Shown here piece after piece: positions 25,201 to 36,800 of a DNA stretch of 64,000 nt (positions are counted from its first letter, which is position 1; every line of letters begins with the position of its first letter). The notes beneath the pieces were generated by a model that saw only the letters and a program-made list of their open reading frames with translations, had not been told where the DNA came from and ran no database searches. The stretch spans positions 4,898,001 through 4,962,000 of the forward strand of contig BSYQ01000008.1 of NCBI GenBank assembly GCA_030272585.1. Direction: 5' to 3'. This stretch comes from Bryopsis sp. KO-2023. Its lineage: Eukaryota > Chlorophyta > Ulvophyceae > Bryopsidales > Bryopsidaceae. Both the position numbers and the translations under genes were made by a program.

Positions 25201-26890
25201 CTCGACATTTACAATAAATGTACCTTCTACTTGTGTTCCTATTGTGCTTTTTTTTTCCCCTTACCTTCAAGTTTTCTTGCAGGGCTGTCAAGGAAACTTT
25301 GGTGTTGAATTTCAGCTTGATCACGCCTGGGCACAGAGAAAAATTCATTAAAAAAAAAAGACGACTTAAAAAAAAATAAATTGAAAACCGCCACAACACA
25401 CTCAGGAAAACAACAAGGATCCGAACAATAAACAGCCTTGACTTGCACCCAAACATCCTCGGAAAGAAAAGACAAAAACCCTGAGAATTCTTTGTTTATT
25501 GATTTTTGTTTTTATTTTGTAACCCTATGGCTTCTTAAAAAGTCAAAATTTTCCTTTTTTCGTGTATAATAAGAGGTGACTCAACCAAATTAGGTTTATG
25601 ACTCACCATCAGGTGGGACTTCTGGCAGTATGTCAGACGGCAGGCCAATGTTAGGATGCCATTGATTATCGGTAAGATTGACTGCCTTTTCAGACTGCAC
25701 ACTTCCAATATCCATGCTCAAAGAGGGCGTGGTTAAAATGACTGATCCTTCATTTCCCTCCGATTGAAACAAAATTCCTGCCAAGAAAAAACAAAAAGTA
25801 AAAACAACCTTCCAGACAGGACATATGAAGGGAAGAGTATCATATTTTCAAGCCCTAGGAACCTTGTATCAAATTATAGAGCAAGTAAACCTACCATCAT
25901 GTGTTGTCAGTTTTTTGTTAAATGTAAATTTGACCTCAGAATCCAACGGCCAACTCCCATCGGGATCCCATCTGGCAATGTAAGTGGTAACCCATCGAAA
26001 CCGACCAGGAACAGCAGGCTCCAGAAGAAAGGGAACCTGCAGCAATTGAATCACACCCCAAAAAAGTGAGAAAGCCGTGCTACCTCATAAACAAGACAGT
26101 TCATGCATATCGCTGTCACATTGCAGTGAACTGTGGCTATATTCCCCTGAATTTCTGGCACTGCATTTAGCATATACATATATGGGCTGGTGTTACTGGT
26201 CCGATGTTGGAAGTGGCTACAATGTTCCAAAACATCTCTCAAGTCTGGGGGCTGAGTCAATTATCCAAATGCTGGTCCTCCCACCTTGTCGTCTGGCAGC
26301 GATGTCACTCCAAAATCTTGACCCAAAGCAATCACAGATCGGGAAAAGACAACCTGGAACAATGCACCAGCAAAATCTTTAACAATCAGAGGATTGCATC
26401 TTTTCGATCAAATTGTGCGTTATGATGTAATGACTTTCGAAAAAGAGTGAGAAGAAACAATCAATCAATTACAGCAAAAAGAGGTCATCACCCCTCATAA
26501 AAGAGTGAGAAAAAAGAGTGAGAAAAAACACTGGCAGCGATCGCTCATTCCCATGCAGATGATCTTCATCGTTTGGTGGGTGATCACGACGCAAAAGAGT
26601 GAGGCCGTGTCGTGGTGCGGCGTGAATTTCTGGCGATCGAATCAAATATTACACGCACAGAAGCCGCTCGGTCTCTACTTCGGGCAATGGAGACGCACCG
26701 TGAGCGCTTGTTGGTCCTGTACTGCCAATCGCTCCGTGCCATCGGCGAGGTTCGAAGGGGTGGTCACAAGGACCTGCAAAGGAAGCTCGCTGGACAGGAA
26801 GCCTCCGCCCTCCACCGCCTCATTGGATTCCTCCTGGAAGGCTCGCGCCGAGCAGATCCACGTCGTCAACAGCAGAACCGTTACCCACAC
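12756..26890 (-). CDS. Bacterial-type alpha-2-macroglobulin, membrane-anchored, lacking the thioester region
   Basis: 24 exons join with no phase error or stop: 26890-26699, 26036-25895, 25777-25607, 25326-25265, 24915-24811, 24348-24245 (weakest), 23930-23802, 23320-23194, 22935-22859, 22415-22293, 21862-21642, 21343-21241, 20829-20673, 20082-19866, 19365-19094, 18665-18566, 18064-17878, 17355-17117, 16740-16599, 16246-16099, 15862-15653, 15269-14928, 14052-13659, 13084-12756. Product: 1,430 residues, signal peptide MWVTVLLLTTWICSARA. Bacterial-type landmarks in order: PAVPGRFRW, IVWVTSMTTGKPVQGA, LVKPGETLHIKG, a GSFQLEVPVP strand with FVLGNPRPP, VGDRLKFGIENPYRNAQALV, VTVIAVDKAIL, and VRVLEDFVSTALF...FTAPDNLGTFNIRAYVA. 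The family traps proteases. After the last landmark there is no thioester or receptor domain; the last exon ends in a transmembrane helix (GLVFSMVLLLLLVVCGG) and a basic tail. A surface role is inferred; covalent trapping looks impossible. Confidence 0.8.
13206..13245 (+). repeat. (CAAT)n microsatellite
   Basis: About ten CAAT units in the last intron of the macroglobulin gene. Confidence 0.85.
13872..14040 (-). repeat. Coding triplet repeat for a Gly/Ala-rich linker in the macroglobulin
   Basis: On the - strand this is an imperfect GGT/GCT/GGTTGT triplet array within exon 14052-13659, encoding a Gly-Ala linker of about 55 residues with scattered Cys (GGCGGCGGGAGGDCGGCGG). It lies exactly where bacterial alpha-2-macroglobulins carry a Gly-rich linker, between the VDKAIL strand and the LEDFVSTALF strand, and it stays in frame with both. 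The + strand reading is a meaningless His/Thr/Gln repeat. Confidence 0.75.
18959..18981. repeat. (TA)n microsatellite
   Basis: Alternating TA tract in a macroglobulin intron. Confidence 0.8.
25111..25180. repeat. Short tandem duplication in a macroglobulin intron
   Basis: A T-rich unit with the core TTTTTATTTTTAGATTTTTC occurs twice head to tail, with small differences. Confidence 0.7.
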
Positions 26891-27725
26891 CCCTGACGAG
26901 CCAACACAGTGTTTTCACGCTGGAGATCCGGCTAGAACGCGGAGGAGGGAAACCGAAACCAAGAGGAAAACGATGAACTCACGCCCGACGTCTTTGTGAC
27001 GGCGAGATTCGCTCCATTTTTGTTTCGGAGTTTTCGCTATGTGTGTGCGTGTGTTCCTTCCGCTTCTGTTACGTTCCTGTCACTAGCAAAGCGTCACGCT
27101 ACCTCGTGATGCATTCGGGCTGCCTCGAGGCAAGGGCTGTCGCTGACGTTTCATAGTACTTCGTTGCCAGCTTCCGTGATGGGGAGGGTACTCAGGCCAT
27201 GGACGTAAGCATCGACTTACGTCTTAAGTATCGGAAGGTCTTTTCTTTTACTCCACAGTTGGTTGATGCCGCAGTCAGCGAATCGAATTCATTCGTGTTA
27301 CTCTTTCACGCAGTCAGTCACCGCGGGGCGACTCATCGAGCATGTGCGTGCATGCTGAGTATGGACGTGGGGGTGTCGCCCCATAACCGTGCCACATAAC
27401 CAATAGTTATATCACAGCAAAAGTTTGTTGTCCAATCAATCATGCACCTCGCCAGGCCAAATCAACATACCTGACAAAAAAGTTATCCACTGAAATTCAA
27501 CTATATTTGTTCAATTGAAGGTCATTGAAATTATCTGTTTTCCAAGAGAGATTCACTTTTAAAGATCAAGCGAATTTAAATATCAAGCGAATTTTCTGGA
27601 CTGTACTTTTTAGTAATCGATGCACTTTTCGATGCAACCTCCCAATTTACTCTGAGCAAAGTTGCTTTTCAAGCTATTGTTGCTTACACTGACCCAAATC
27701 AGCCTGAAACACAGTTCATTCACAC
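26891..27725. other. Upstream region of the macroglobulin gene
   Basis: No gene seen. The first about 450 bases are relatively GC-rich and should include the promoter and 5' UTR of the - strand macroglobulin gene. The rest is AT-rich up to the foldback element. Confidence 0.45.
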
Positions 27726-29118
27726 CAGAGTTGTGCGCCGTTGCAACGGCGCCGTGAATAACGGCGCCGTTAACGGTAACGGGCCGTTGCCGTACCGTTA
27801 CCGTCAGCGATTCCGTGTGACCGTTAATGGCCGTTAAAACGCCGTTAACGGTCGCAGAGCCGTTGCAACGGTGGACGCCGTTGCTGAGGGTCACTACGGT
27901 CATTGTTACTAAATTAAGAGTACTGTAATGAATAATCCATGCCGTCCCGTTCCTGTCTCGCTCGTTTCGCGGGTTAGGAAAGGAATAAAACCGTTTGGGG
28001 ATGAAACCAAACGCAAGAAAAAGACTTTCCGAGCACGACGCATTTTGTCGCGTGCAAAACGAGTGAGAAACGAGGGAGATATCCCAGTTTCTGTATTTTT
28101 CACAGAAACTGGGATATCTCCCTCGTTTCTCACTCGTTTCGCACGCGACAAAGTGCGACGTGCTCGGAAAAAAATTTTCTCTTAGCTGAGATACTTTTTC
28201 AAGGTCGAAAACGACTCTTAAACAAAAACGACGAGTGGTGTGGGTCAAGATCTACATCAGATCTATTTTTAAGTTAACAAGAACTTCCGCTTACAGTGCC
28301 GCTAAAGTTCCGAAAAAAGCAGAACTTCCACGGTTCGTTTCACGAAAAAGAGGGCGAGACACAGCAAGTTCCGTCTTTTTCGCAAGTTCCGCCTTTTCCA
28401 AATGCTATTTTTAGGATTAAAACGAACTAAAATTGAAAATTGAAGGAGGTAATGGGAAAAGGCGGAACTTGCTGTGTCTCGCCCTCTTTTTCGTGAAACG
28501 ACCCGTGGAAGTTCCGCTTTTTTCGGAACTTTAACGGCACTGTAAGCGGAAGTTCTTGTTAACTTAAAAATAGATCTGATGTAGATCTTGACCCACACCA
28601 CTCGTCGTTTTTGTTTAAAAATCGTTTTCGACCTTGAAAAAGTATCTCAGCTAAGAGAAAAACTTTTTTCGAGCACGTCGCACTTTGTCGCGTGCGAAAC
28701 GAGCAAGAAACGAGGGAGATATCCTAGTTTCTGTGAAAAATACAGGAACTGGGATATCTCCCTCGTTTCTCACTCGTTTTGCACGCGACAAAGTGCGTCG
28801 TGCTCGGAAAAGCATATGGGTTCGGTCAGTTGTGTTTTTAAACGGGTTCAATTCCTTCCTCACTCGCGAAACGAGGGGGGAACGAACGGGACGGGGTGGA
28901 TTATGTATTAGTAATACTTGTAGTAAGGGCTGTCAGTACGCAAAAAGTGCCGTTAACGGTGACCGTTGCAACGGGCCGTTAAGGCGCCGTTAACGACCGT
29001 TAAACCGTTGTGCAACAACGGCACGGCAACGGTTTTCACGGCAATTAACGGCCGTTAATTGCCGTTGCCGTTGCCGTTCCGTTGCCGTTGTCGATTTTTC
29101 GACTTCGGCACAACTCTG
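27726..29118. mobile_element. hAT-like foldback element (non-autonomous) with 8-bp target duplication
   Basis: Terminal inverted repeats CAGAGTTGTGC / GCACAACTCTG are flanked by an exact 8-bp duplication ATTCACAC (27718-27725 and 29119-29126), the size made by hAT transposases. Almost the whole element is palindromic: the two arms (about 27726-28400 and 28450-29118) are inverted copies around a spacer of about 50 bp. Each arm contains an outer array of CCGTTAACGG/CCGTTGC words and an inner hairpin of about 115 bp built on CGAGGGAGATATCCCAGTTT and its complement. No transposase frame exists, so it is a MITE-like foldback mobilised in trans. Confidence 0.9.
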
Positions 29119-29126
29119 ATTCACAC

Positions 29127-30733
29127 ACACCAAGTATGTGTTTTTTTTTTCAAAAATTCTTGGGCCGGCTGGGATGCTCTTCCACAATGCCCAATGGAAT
29201 GTATGCCGCCTCCTACCAAGTGCCAAGTGTTTCCTCTCCACAAGATTGCAGGTGAGCGACAAAGAATGTGCAGGTGCATTTGAAAACCCGAAAGCAAAAG
29301 GGGGATTCACGGACACTTGATCATGTCCTTTCTTTTCTTGCTATGGGGGCTGAGAACCCAGGAAGATTGCACAGTTCATTTGTGAATATTTTTTGTTCAG
29401 TTATGGTGAAGAAGGATTTGGTGGCTTCAAGCCAAAGTTTGCTGTGTTTTCCAGGATGATGTCAAGATGTGCCAGGGATGGTGTCTTAAGCTTCATGGCT
29501 CATGCAATCAGTTGCCATATGGTGGATATGCTGAGGTCTATTCTGGAGCAAACCAAGAAATCGAGCATAAAGGAGATAGAGAAGGCAAATGCATCTTTTT
29601 CGGTGTTCTTTTCTTATTTGTGATAATGCATCTGCTTGATTCTTTTGTGATTTTCTTTTTGGAGGAAGAGTAAGGATGGGTGAATATGGGAGATAATACG
29701 TTACTGTCACTGGTTTGTTTGGAAGAGTGCAAGGAAAATGTCAAAATTTAAAAAAATTAGTTGAGACAAAAGGACAGGGCAATTCTTTTTGGTCGATAAT
29801 TCAAAAGTTTCTATGCTTTGCCAAAATAAACACCCAAATAACGTCCTGTTTCCGAGTATTGACTGACCTTTCAGTTGCCTCGATCTGGTGTCATTAATTT
29901 TATTGAATTGAGTGCAATCTTTGCACACCAAGGAGCATGCACATTTTTGTCGCGACTGATAATAAACTATTGAAAACTATTATGCCAGACAGCAAGCTCC
30001 ACTTCATTTCTTAAAATATGCAAGTGATACTTTACAAAAACTCCACATTTGTAGCTATCTTTCGGGAAAAAATTTTGGGTGATGCATTTCTTTCAAGATA
30101 TGGTGGGGCCGGGGTGAGTGGGTGACTTAATGGATAAAGTCCAGCACATTACGCTGCCAATTCCGGAAAGAAATCTCAGGGGATTCAGTGATGATGCACC
30201 AAAGAAAATCAGAACGAGAGTGAAAACCAGGGAAAAATGAAAATTCTCTCCTACTCCTCGTTTTTCTTTCTTATTAATGGATTTTTTTATTGGGGAGAGA
30301 GCATCAAAAACAAAATAAATAAACAATTTTGGTTTTTGCAATCTAATATATGAAGCCATTAATTTTTCCATGTCAGCACCGCGCGTGCTGGGCAACCATA
30401 AACCTCAATAATTTTCTCAGGGTGGAATTTGCCCAATTGGGGCACTGTTGTATTTTTTAGCAGATGTGGGGGCTTTGAAAAAATAATTTAGTAGTGCAAA
30501 TGGGTGCCTGACTCAGGGATATTTTTTGTATCCACCACTTGATGGGGATAAAATCCCCCCCCCCCCCAGAAAAAAAACCATGATGACAGAAAATCTGAAA
30601 AAGAAAAAATATCATTACAACATCCATCCCCACTGATGGTGCTGCCACATAACCCAAACAAGACACACTGCAAACAGAGCAAATAAAAAAAAATCAACCC
30701 TTCCCCATTTTTTTCTGAAATAAAATCTCAAGT
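29127..30733. other. Spacer, no gene recognised
   Basis: Moderate to AT-rich sequence with an 11-C run near 30547. Open frames are short and lack splice or composition support. Confidence 0.5.
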
Positions 30734-31497
30734 TTAATCATTTTGATCGGCAAAATGATCTGAAGGACCCGCTGCTGGTGGTGGTGAAGTGAAAGGAGCG
30801 TCCGGACTGACGGCAGCCTGGGAGCTGGCCGAAGACGAAAATGAAGGGGGGGCAGCGGTCCTGTACAGTCCAAACACGAAGGTCGAAACACGTCACACAA
30901 CAATCACGAAATAGCTCGCCAGAAACTGAATCCCCCACATCCCCTTCGCATGCGACAGCGCAGTCACACTTAAAAAAAGCAAGCAGACTGCAAGGCGAGC
31001 AGAGCAGCTTTCAGAGCGTCGCCTTTTGTCGAACGAAGAGAAACATCGAACAGCTTGCAAGACTGGAAGAGTGTCGAAGGAAGGAAATTACCTCTGCTCC
31101 TCGGTTCCGAGCAGCCAGTCCGTCTCGTCGTCGTCGTCATCAAGGGGAAGCGGCAAGCAGCACGCTGCCGACAACCAGACTCGAATCTTAGATGGGGTTC
31201 TCCTCCTCTTTTTGGGACTAGGGGTTGGTTTTGCACGGAGGAACCTCTCGACGCGCTCGGTGAATGCGTTCACCAGGGTTCTCGTGGAGGAGAATTCGGC
31301 CTGGAGGCGGTGAAAACGCTGTTCAAGCGTTCGTATTTCGTGTTTAATAAGGCACGCTTCCGCTCCGGGGTCTGCAAGGATAAACAGAAAGTCGACACAT
31401 CCGTCAAATCTTTTCCGATATATGTGTTCGAGACGTTTCGAACACCGCAACCAGCGGAACGGGACTCCAGAAACTTACTGAGTGGTTGTCGAGGCAT
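30734..31497 (-). CDS. Small hypothetical protein with basic nuclear-type motif (three exons)
   Basis: Exons 31497-31479, 31371-31092 and 30860-30734 (TAA) join in phase to give 141 residues. The product starts MPRQPLN and has a helical, coiled-coil-like stretch (LIKHEIRTLEQRFHRLQAEF). A monopartite nuclear-localisation-like cluster (PKKRRRTPSK) follows, then an acidic DDDDDETDW patch and a Pro/Ser/Ala-rich disordered tail ending HFADQND. The donor after exon 1 is a consensus GTAAGT. No known domain is recognised; a nuclear adaptor or DNA-associated protein is only a guess. The start could lie further upstream, since the frame stays open to about 31623. Confidence 0.5.
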
Positions 31498-33896
31498 TGT
31501 TTTTCTCGAAGGCACCAGAAAGCAGAAAGTAGAAGAAAGGCTTCGATACGTTTGAACCTTTCGGATATTTCCGTGCACGCAGCCTGTTTTGTCGGCAAGA
31601 ATATGTGTGGTTGTGCGGTACAACGTACTGCTTCACATATCCTTCCCGTAACACTCTTCCCATGACTAACGAACCTCCTGCCGCATTCGTCATTCGCTAT
31701 AAACAGTTTCAAAAGCGTTGATCCGCAACGAAGGTACCTCTTTTGTTGTTTCAACCTGTGCGTTGCAATTGGCGGCGGTAGAAAGAAAAAACGTTTACAA
31801 CCTTGACCTGCAGGTGGTGTTGTGCACCACATTCCCTTCCTATATATTATCACAGCATGTCAAAATGTGGGGGGCAAGTGTTTTCTCTGTTTATTTGCAG
31901 TTTCTTGAAAATATGGGCGCCGAGGCAGGAAACCACATAGGGTGGTGCTTGTGAAAAAGCTGACACCTTCATTTTCTTGTTCGATTCTAAGAAACATATA
32001 GAAATATATTTGTTGTGCAAATGTATACATATGGGTCTGAATGAATGAATGTTTAATTTACATAAGGCAAACTTGCCCAACGAAGGTGGTCCACAACGAG
32101 GTGATCCCTCTGTAAAAATCCAGCTCAATAAAGTCAGCTCTAGAAAATCCTCCGCAGTTGCATCTAAAAATAGAGTAAACCTAGTAAAAATCCCTTGTGA
32201 AAGTGCCTAGCACCTTGGAAGCGAAAATCTGAATATTAGTCCTTGTTCAAAAACACCCGCCATGACCGTTGCGAAAGTAGGAAAGAGCCTCGGCTATTTA
32301 TACCGAGAAAACTACGTTTGTTATCGAAAAAAAAAAAAAAAGCACTGGATAGAAATAAAATAAAGCCACTACTGTCGCTCAAACATATGGGTTTGATTCA
32401 ATGAGCTGTTCCAGGTGATGCTTTGCTCAGAAAGTGTCAGTTTTATATCAAATTTCTTGTTTAGAGATGGGGGTGGGGATATTAGGACAGAGCAGACAAT
32501 ATTTATTGTTACCGGAAATAGGCGAATTTTTGAGCACATTAACTATTGCGTAATCAGGTCGCAAAAATTAGTCCAGCGCAAAATTTAGCCTATCTATGGT
32601 ATATAAATTTCTGGTGTTGAAATATAATGCCACAAAAATTACATATTTTTTTTCTTGTCTTTTGCCAACTTTGTTGAGAATGACACAACCCGCCAATGAA
32701 CACATAGAGAATGACCCGGTGCCAAATAACTTTCTTTATTTTATTCTATTTTATTTTATTTTATTTTATTTTATTCTTTACATATTGGTTTGTGCCAAGC
32801 CTTTTGACTTGTGTTTGATATTATGGAATGTGAAAGCTGTGGAAAACTGTGTCTTAATTTCTGGGAGAATTGAATTGCTGGCGATTCCGTAAAACATAAT
32901 ACATGAGGTATTTTTAACCTGGTGTGATTGACTGGAGCAAAATCCAACATTTGGTTTTTCAGTTCCCTAATTTTGGAATTGATCAGTCATGTTCAGAGTG
33001 GAAATCCACCCCTGATTTGTAATCGGAATATTTTATTATTATTATTTCGAAGAAACTGAAAAGAAATAAAATTTGAGAGTCCATGAGGGAAAAATGGGGG
33101 AATTCAGGGTGGTGGAATGAGAGCCTGCCAATTTTTTTTCTTAAATATGATTTGTCCAAGTCTCATGCATCCAGAAGCATGGGCAGAAAAGAAGAATGAC
33201 TTTGTTGGGGGCTCAGTTCAGTTTTTGATTTAAAAAATAAAAACAAATTTCTCCTTTCTGTTTTGTTGAAATGCAAGTTGCATCTTTCTAACTGTCCTTC
33301 TTCCTTTTTCTGTTTGTGTTGTGGAAATTGGGTGCAGACTGGGGGAGAACAACTTGGCTGGATTGAAAATTGGATGTACATGCATAATGGAAGAGTACAT
33401 GCAAAATAAGATCAACCTAGAGGGACAAAAAAAAAAAAAAGGCACATGCCCACGAACACTGGTGGAAGATCATAACTATTGGCATAGAAAACTTACATTC
33501 CGTTTTCCCACCCCCAAAATGTCAAAACTGTAACGAGCCCAAACAAAAAAACACTTGATTGTCTTCTCAATAAACTCGAACAAAAAACAAAGAAACAAAA
33601 CATAGAATTTATGTCTTCTCATTTTGACAACCAAGGAAAAAAAATATATGGGCAAAAAAAAGGAAGCAAAATGCTGTAACACCCAAATCTGGGAAGATGT
33701 ACTGCAAACCATTCTTGGTTCTTTTTCAAAACTGCATAATTGAAGTGCCTGTGTAAATCTTACTAACTCAATAAATTCCAGGTTTTGTTGAATAACTGAT
33801 AACACTAGAATAAAAAATTCCCTTTCCAGGATATCCACCGTTTTCTCTCCACCTCAGGATGAAAAACTGGTTTGGCATTCATCATCAGGCTATTCA
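31498..33896. other. Spacer upstream of the small gene and 3' flank of fusion copy 1
   Basis: No gene seen. Includes a (TTTTA)n tract at about 32735-32776. The part from about 33470 onwards resembles 40960-41400, showing that the 3' flank was included in the duplication that made the two pyranose-oxidase copies. Confidence 0.55.
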
Positions 33897-36800
33897 CTAG
33901 TAGTTTCTGAACCTCGAAATTGCAGGGTTAAGTTCGAAAGCAACCCAGAAATCATAGCTCTCAGGCCCTTCACTGTCTCCATCGCCCGCTTTCCATTTGT
34001 GACCTCGATACAATACCCCCCCCTTCTCGTTTCTAACAGGCGTTCCATTTGGTTTGATTTCCCACAATGCTCCATGTTCGAAGCAACTGGGCACCACCAG
34101 CTTGGCCTGCTCTGGATCCTCTTCCTTTTCAGAGCTAGTGTTTCGGTACATCGCCCCATCTCCTGTTCCATTCACAAGGCAAGCGTGGATTTCACAGAAC
34201 GTATCATCTGCGTTCAGTGTGCCATGGTCATGAGTTTGAGCATCCACCCCCTTCCCGGCCAACCAGAACTGCATGTGAGCCAATTTCTCGTTGCCTTGGT
34301 AGAACCAGAAACCGCTCATGTTGTAAAACTCGTCATCCGTCTTGAAATATTTCTTGGCATAGTTGTAAAACTTCATCTCTGGACGCTTGCCATCGACAAG
34401 TAAAGTCTCAACATCAAGGTCAGGTGCTCCCCCATCGTGATTTTCGTGAATCTTTGGCACATCTTCCGTATCAGGGTCCCAGTCGCGGATTGGGGTCATC
34501 AGCACCAGCACAGTTTGCACATCAGCCCTCAACATCCTCTTGTCGGAAAACACCCTCGTGTTCACAACAGTGCCAGGTGTAACACAGTTGCGACGCGAAA
34601 TCAGAGTGTCGGGAAGATTCCTCTGTGGTTGCCATGACACTTCACCCTTGATGACTTTGATCATGGTGTCGCTCGGACCACCGGTCAGTTCGAGCCGGCT
34701 GCTTGCATCCATGAAGACGAGTTCAAAAGAGAAGTAATGTGCGTTCAGCAGAAACATGCGTTTGATTTCCCCAGCCGCCAGTTTCTCTGGAAGCTCCACC
34801 TTCACCTCAACAATCTCCGGGGTGATCTTGTTAGGAGGAAGCAAGGATACCTTGAAACCTGGGTCAGGATCAGGCGTAGCGAAGCCATTGTAGTACACAT
34901 TGATCTCCCGGGGGTCCGACTCACAGCTGAGGGTTGCAAAACCCAGCGTACCATTCCGGTCAAAATCTGCAACGACAATTTGGGAAGCGGGTTCTTTGGC
35001 AACATGGGTTTCCATAAAGCGCCCCTCTGACAAATCTAGAGCAGTGTAGTGCATAACCCCACGATCGCGCAAGGCAACGAGAATCTCATCGTTGCCATCT
35101 CTGTCGAAGTCGCAAGCGACGATGTCACGTGCATCTCCTGAGCCGTCATCATCCTCCGTGTCGCTCTTGCTTCGATTGTAAATGGCCACAGGGTGGCACT
35201 CCCATTCGCTCCCGATGAGAGTACCGGTGGATGGCCCACGGCGAGTGTAAACATTCATCACGTTGCCGTGGAAAGGCTCGAGGGTGGCAATGAAGGCGAA
35301 TGGATCGTCACCGTACCGACCGACAGCCACGTTCCCGCATCCTACGAAATCATGCTGAGAACTGGGAGGACGGAGCAAACCTGGGAATAAGTTGTCGCGC
35401 TTGAACTCCTTAGCAATAATGTCGTAGTACAAGTATGTAACGCCTTCCATTGATGCCACCAGAACCGAATCGAGTGGGCCTCCAAAGGCTGCGTCGAACT
35501 TTTTCTTTGTGACCCCATGAATGACATGGAACCAGTCTTTATCGATAGGTACTTCTATCCAGGACTCGGCGTTCTCCAAATCGTCGGGTTGTTGGAACAG
35601 TTTCACCTCTGCACCAGGCTTCGTGTCTCCTTTGCTGCTGACAAGGGGAAAGCCAAGGATCTCCAGTTTCTCTGTTTGAGTGAAGTGACCAAGCTCAAGC
35701 TTGTGCATTCCTGGGGCTTTGCCAACTTTTCGCTTGCACCAGCTCTTGTTCTTTTCCAACACCCCTTTTGGGTTCTCCAGCCAGTAGATTTGTCCTCCGT
35801 CCATGTAGATGGTATCCATCGTGTCTCCATATTCACAACAAATAGCGATATCGTTCCAGCCGTTGCCGTTTATGTCCCCCGCCGCCATTCCAACCGGATT
35901 GTGAACCTCGGAAATCTGAACGTGCTGCCAGTTCGGAGGCTTCTCTCCTTCGTTCGAATGCACTCGCACAAAGCCACTGTTCAAACCCAAAGCCACGATG
36001 TCTGGATATTTATTGTTGGTTAGATCAACAGCTCCAATGCAGCAAGCGTCCCGCACCGCGTCCGTGTCCAACGTTTTAGCATGAAATGTGGGAACTCCAG
36101 ACGAGACGCCGCCCTTGGAAGGAAGACCTCCCGATTCGATGAGTTCGTCAACACATCGCAGAGCCATCGCTGCGCTGGTGAGCGTTGGGTTGCACGCTGC
36201 ATGCGAAGGGAGGATGCCGAGTCCTCCGACGTACAGACCACTGACACCATGCACTTTGCAGTAAGAATCCACAACACTGTCCTTTTTATCCTTCCCCATT
36301 CGGGTAACTCCGGTGATGTGGAGGGTTTTGCCCGGTTCCATCCATTGGGGTTCGCTTCCAGGCAAAAAGCTCCCCAGACAGTTGGCGGCGCGGAGCATAT
36401 CCTTCATCGCCGCCGCAGTTGTTTCTCGATCTTTAATGCTCATTTCAAATTCAAAGGTTGGCTGAGGCATATCGAACATATCCTTGAACTCGGAGGAAAA
36501 CTTGACACGGACTTCTTTGCACGGTTTCATACTTGTGAACCATCAGAGATCAACAATCAAACGAGGGTCGACGTTAGGAGCCAGCTCGCCATATGCGAAC
36601 GCGTCGCGGTGAATTTGGCAATGCCAGGGCCTATCTTTGCTGTATGGGAACCAGCACTGGGGATCACCATCGCCATGCGGTATTGGAATTGGGTCGTGTT
36701 GGGTTCTCAGCTTTTTGTCCTTAGCCACTTCGTCCGGGTACTTTGTACCGATACCCTCAACGATAGACCGCTTCATCACCACTTGACAGAAGGCGAGAGG

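Noticed and set aside
26051-26260. Possible extra macroglobulin exon (MYMLNAVPEIQGNIATVHCN frame)
   Set aside because: Exons 26890-26699 and 26036-25895 already join in phase, and available acceptors for this piece give immediate stops in the incoming phase.
36543-36545. TGA as a selenocysteine codon
   Set aside because: The paralog and the family have Arg here, the position is not catalytic, and a CpG transition explains it.
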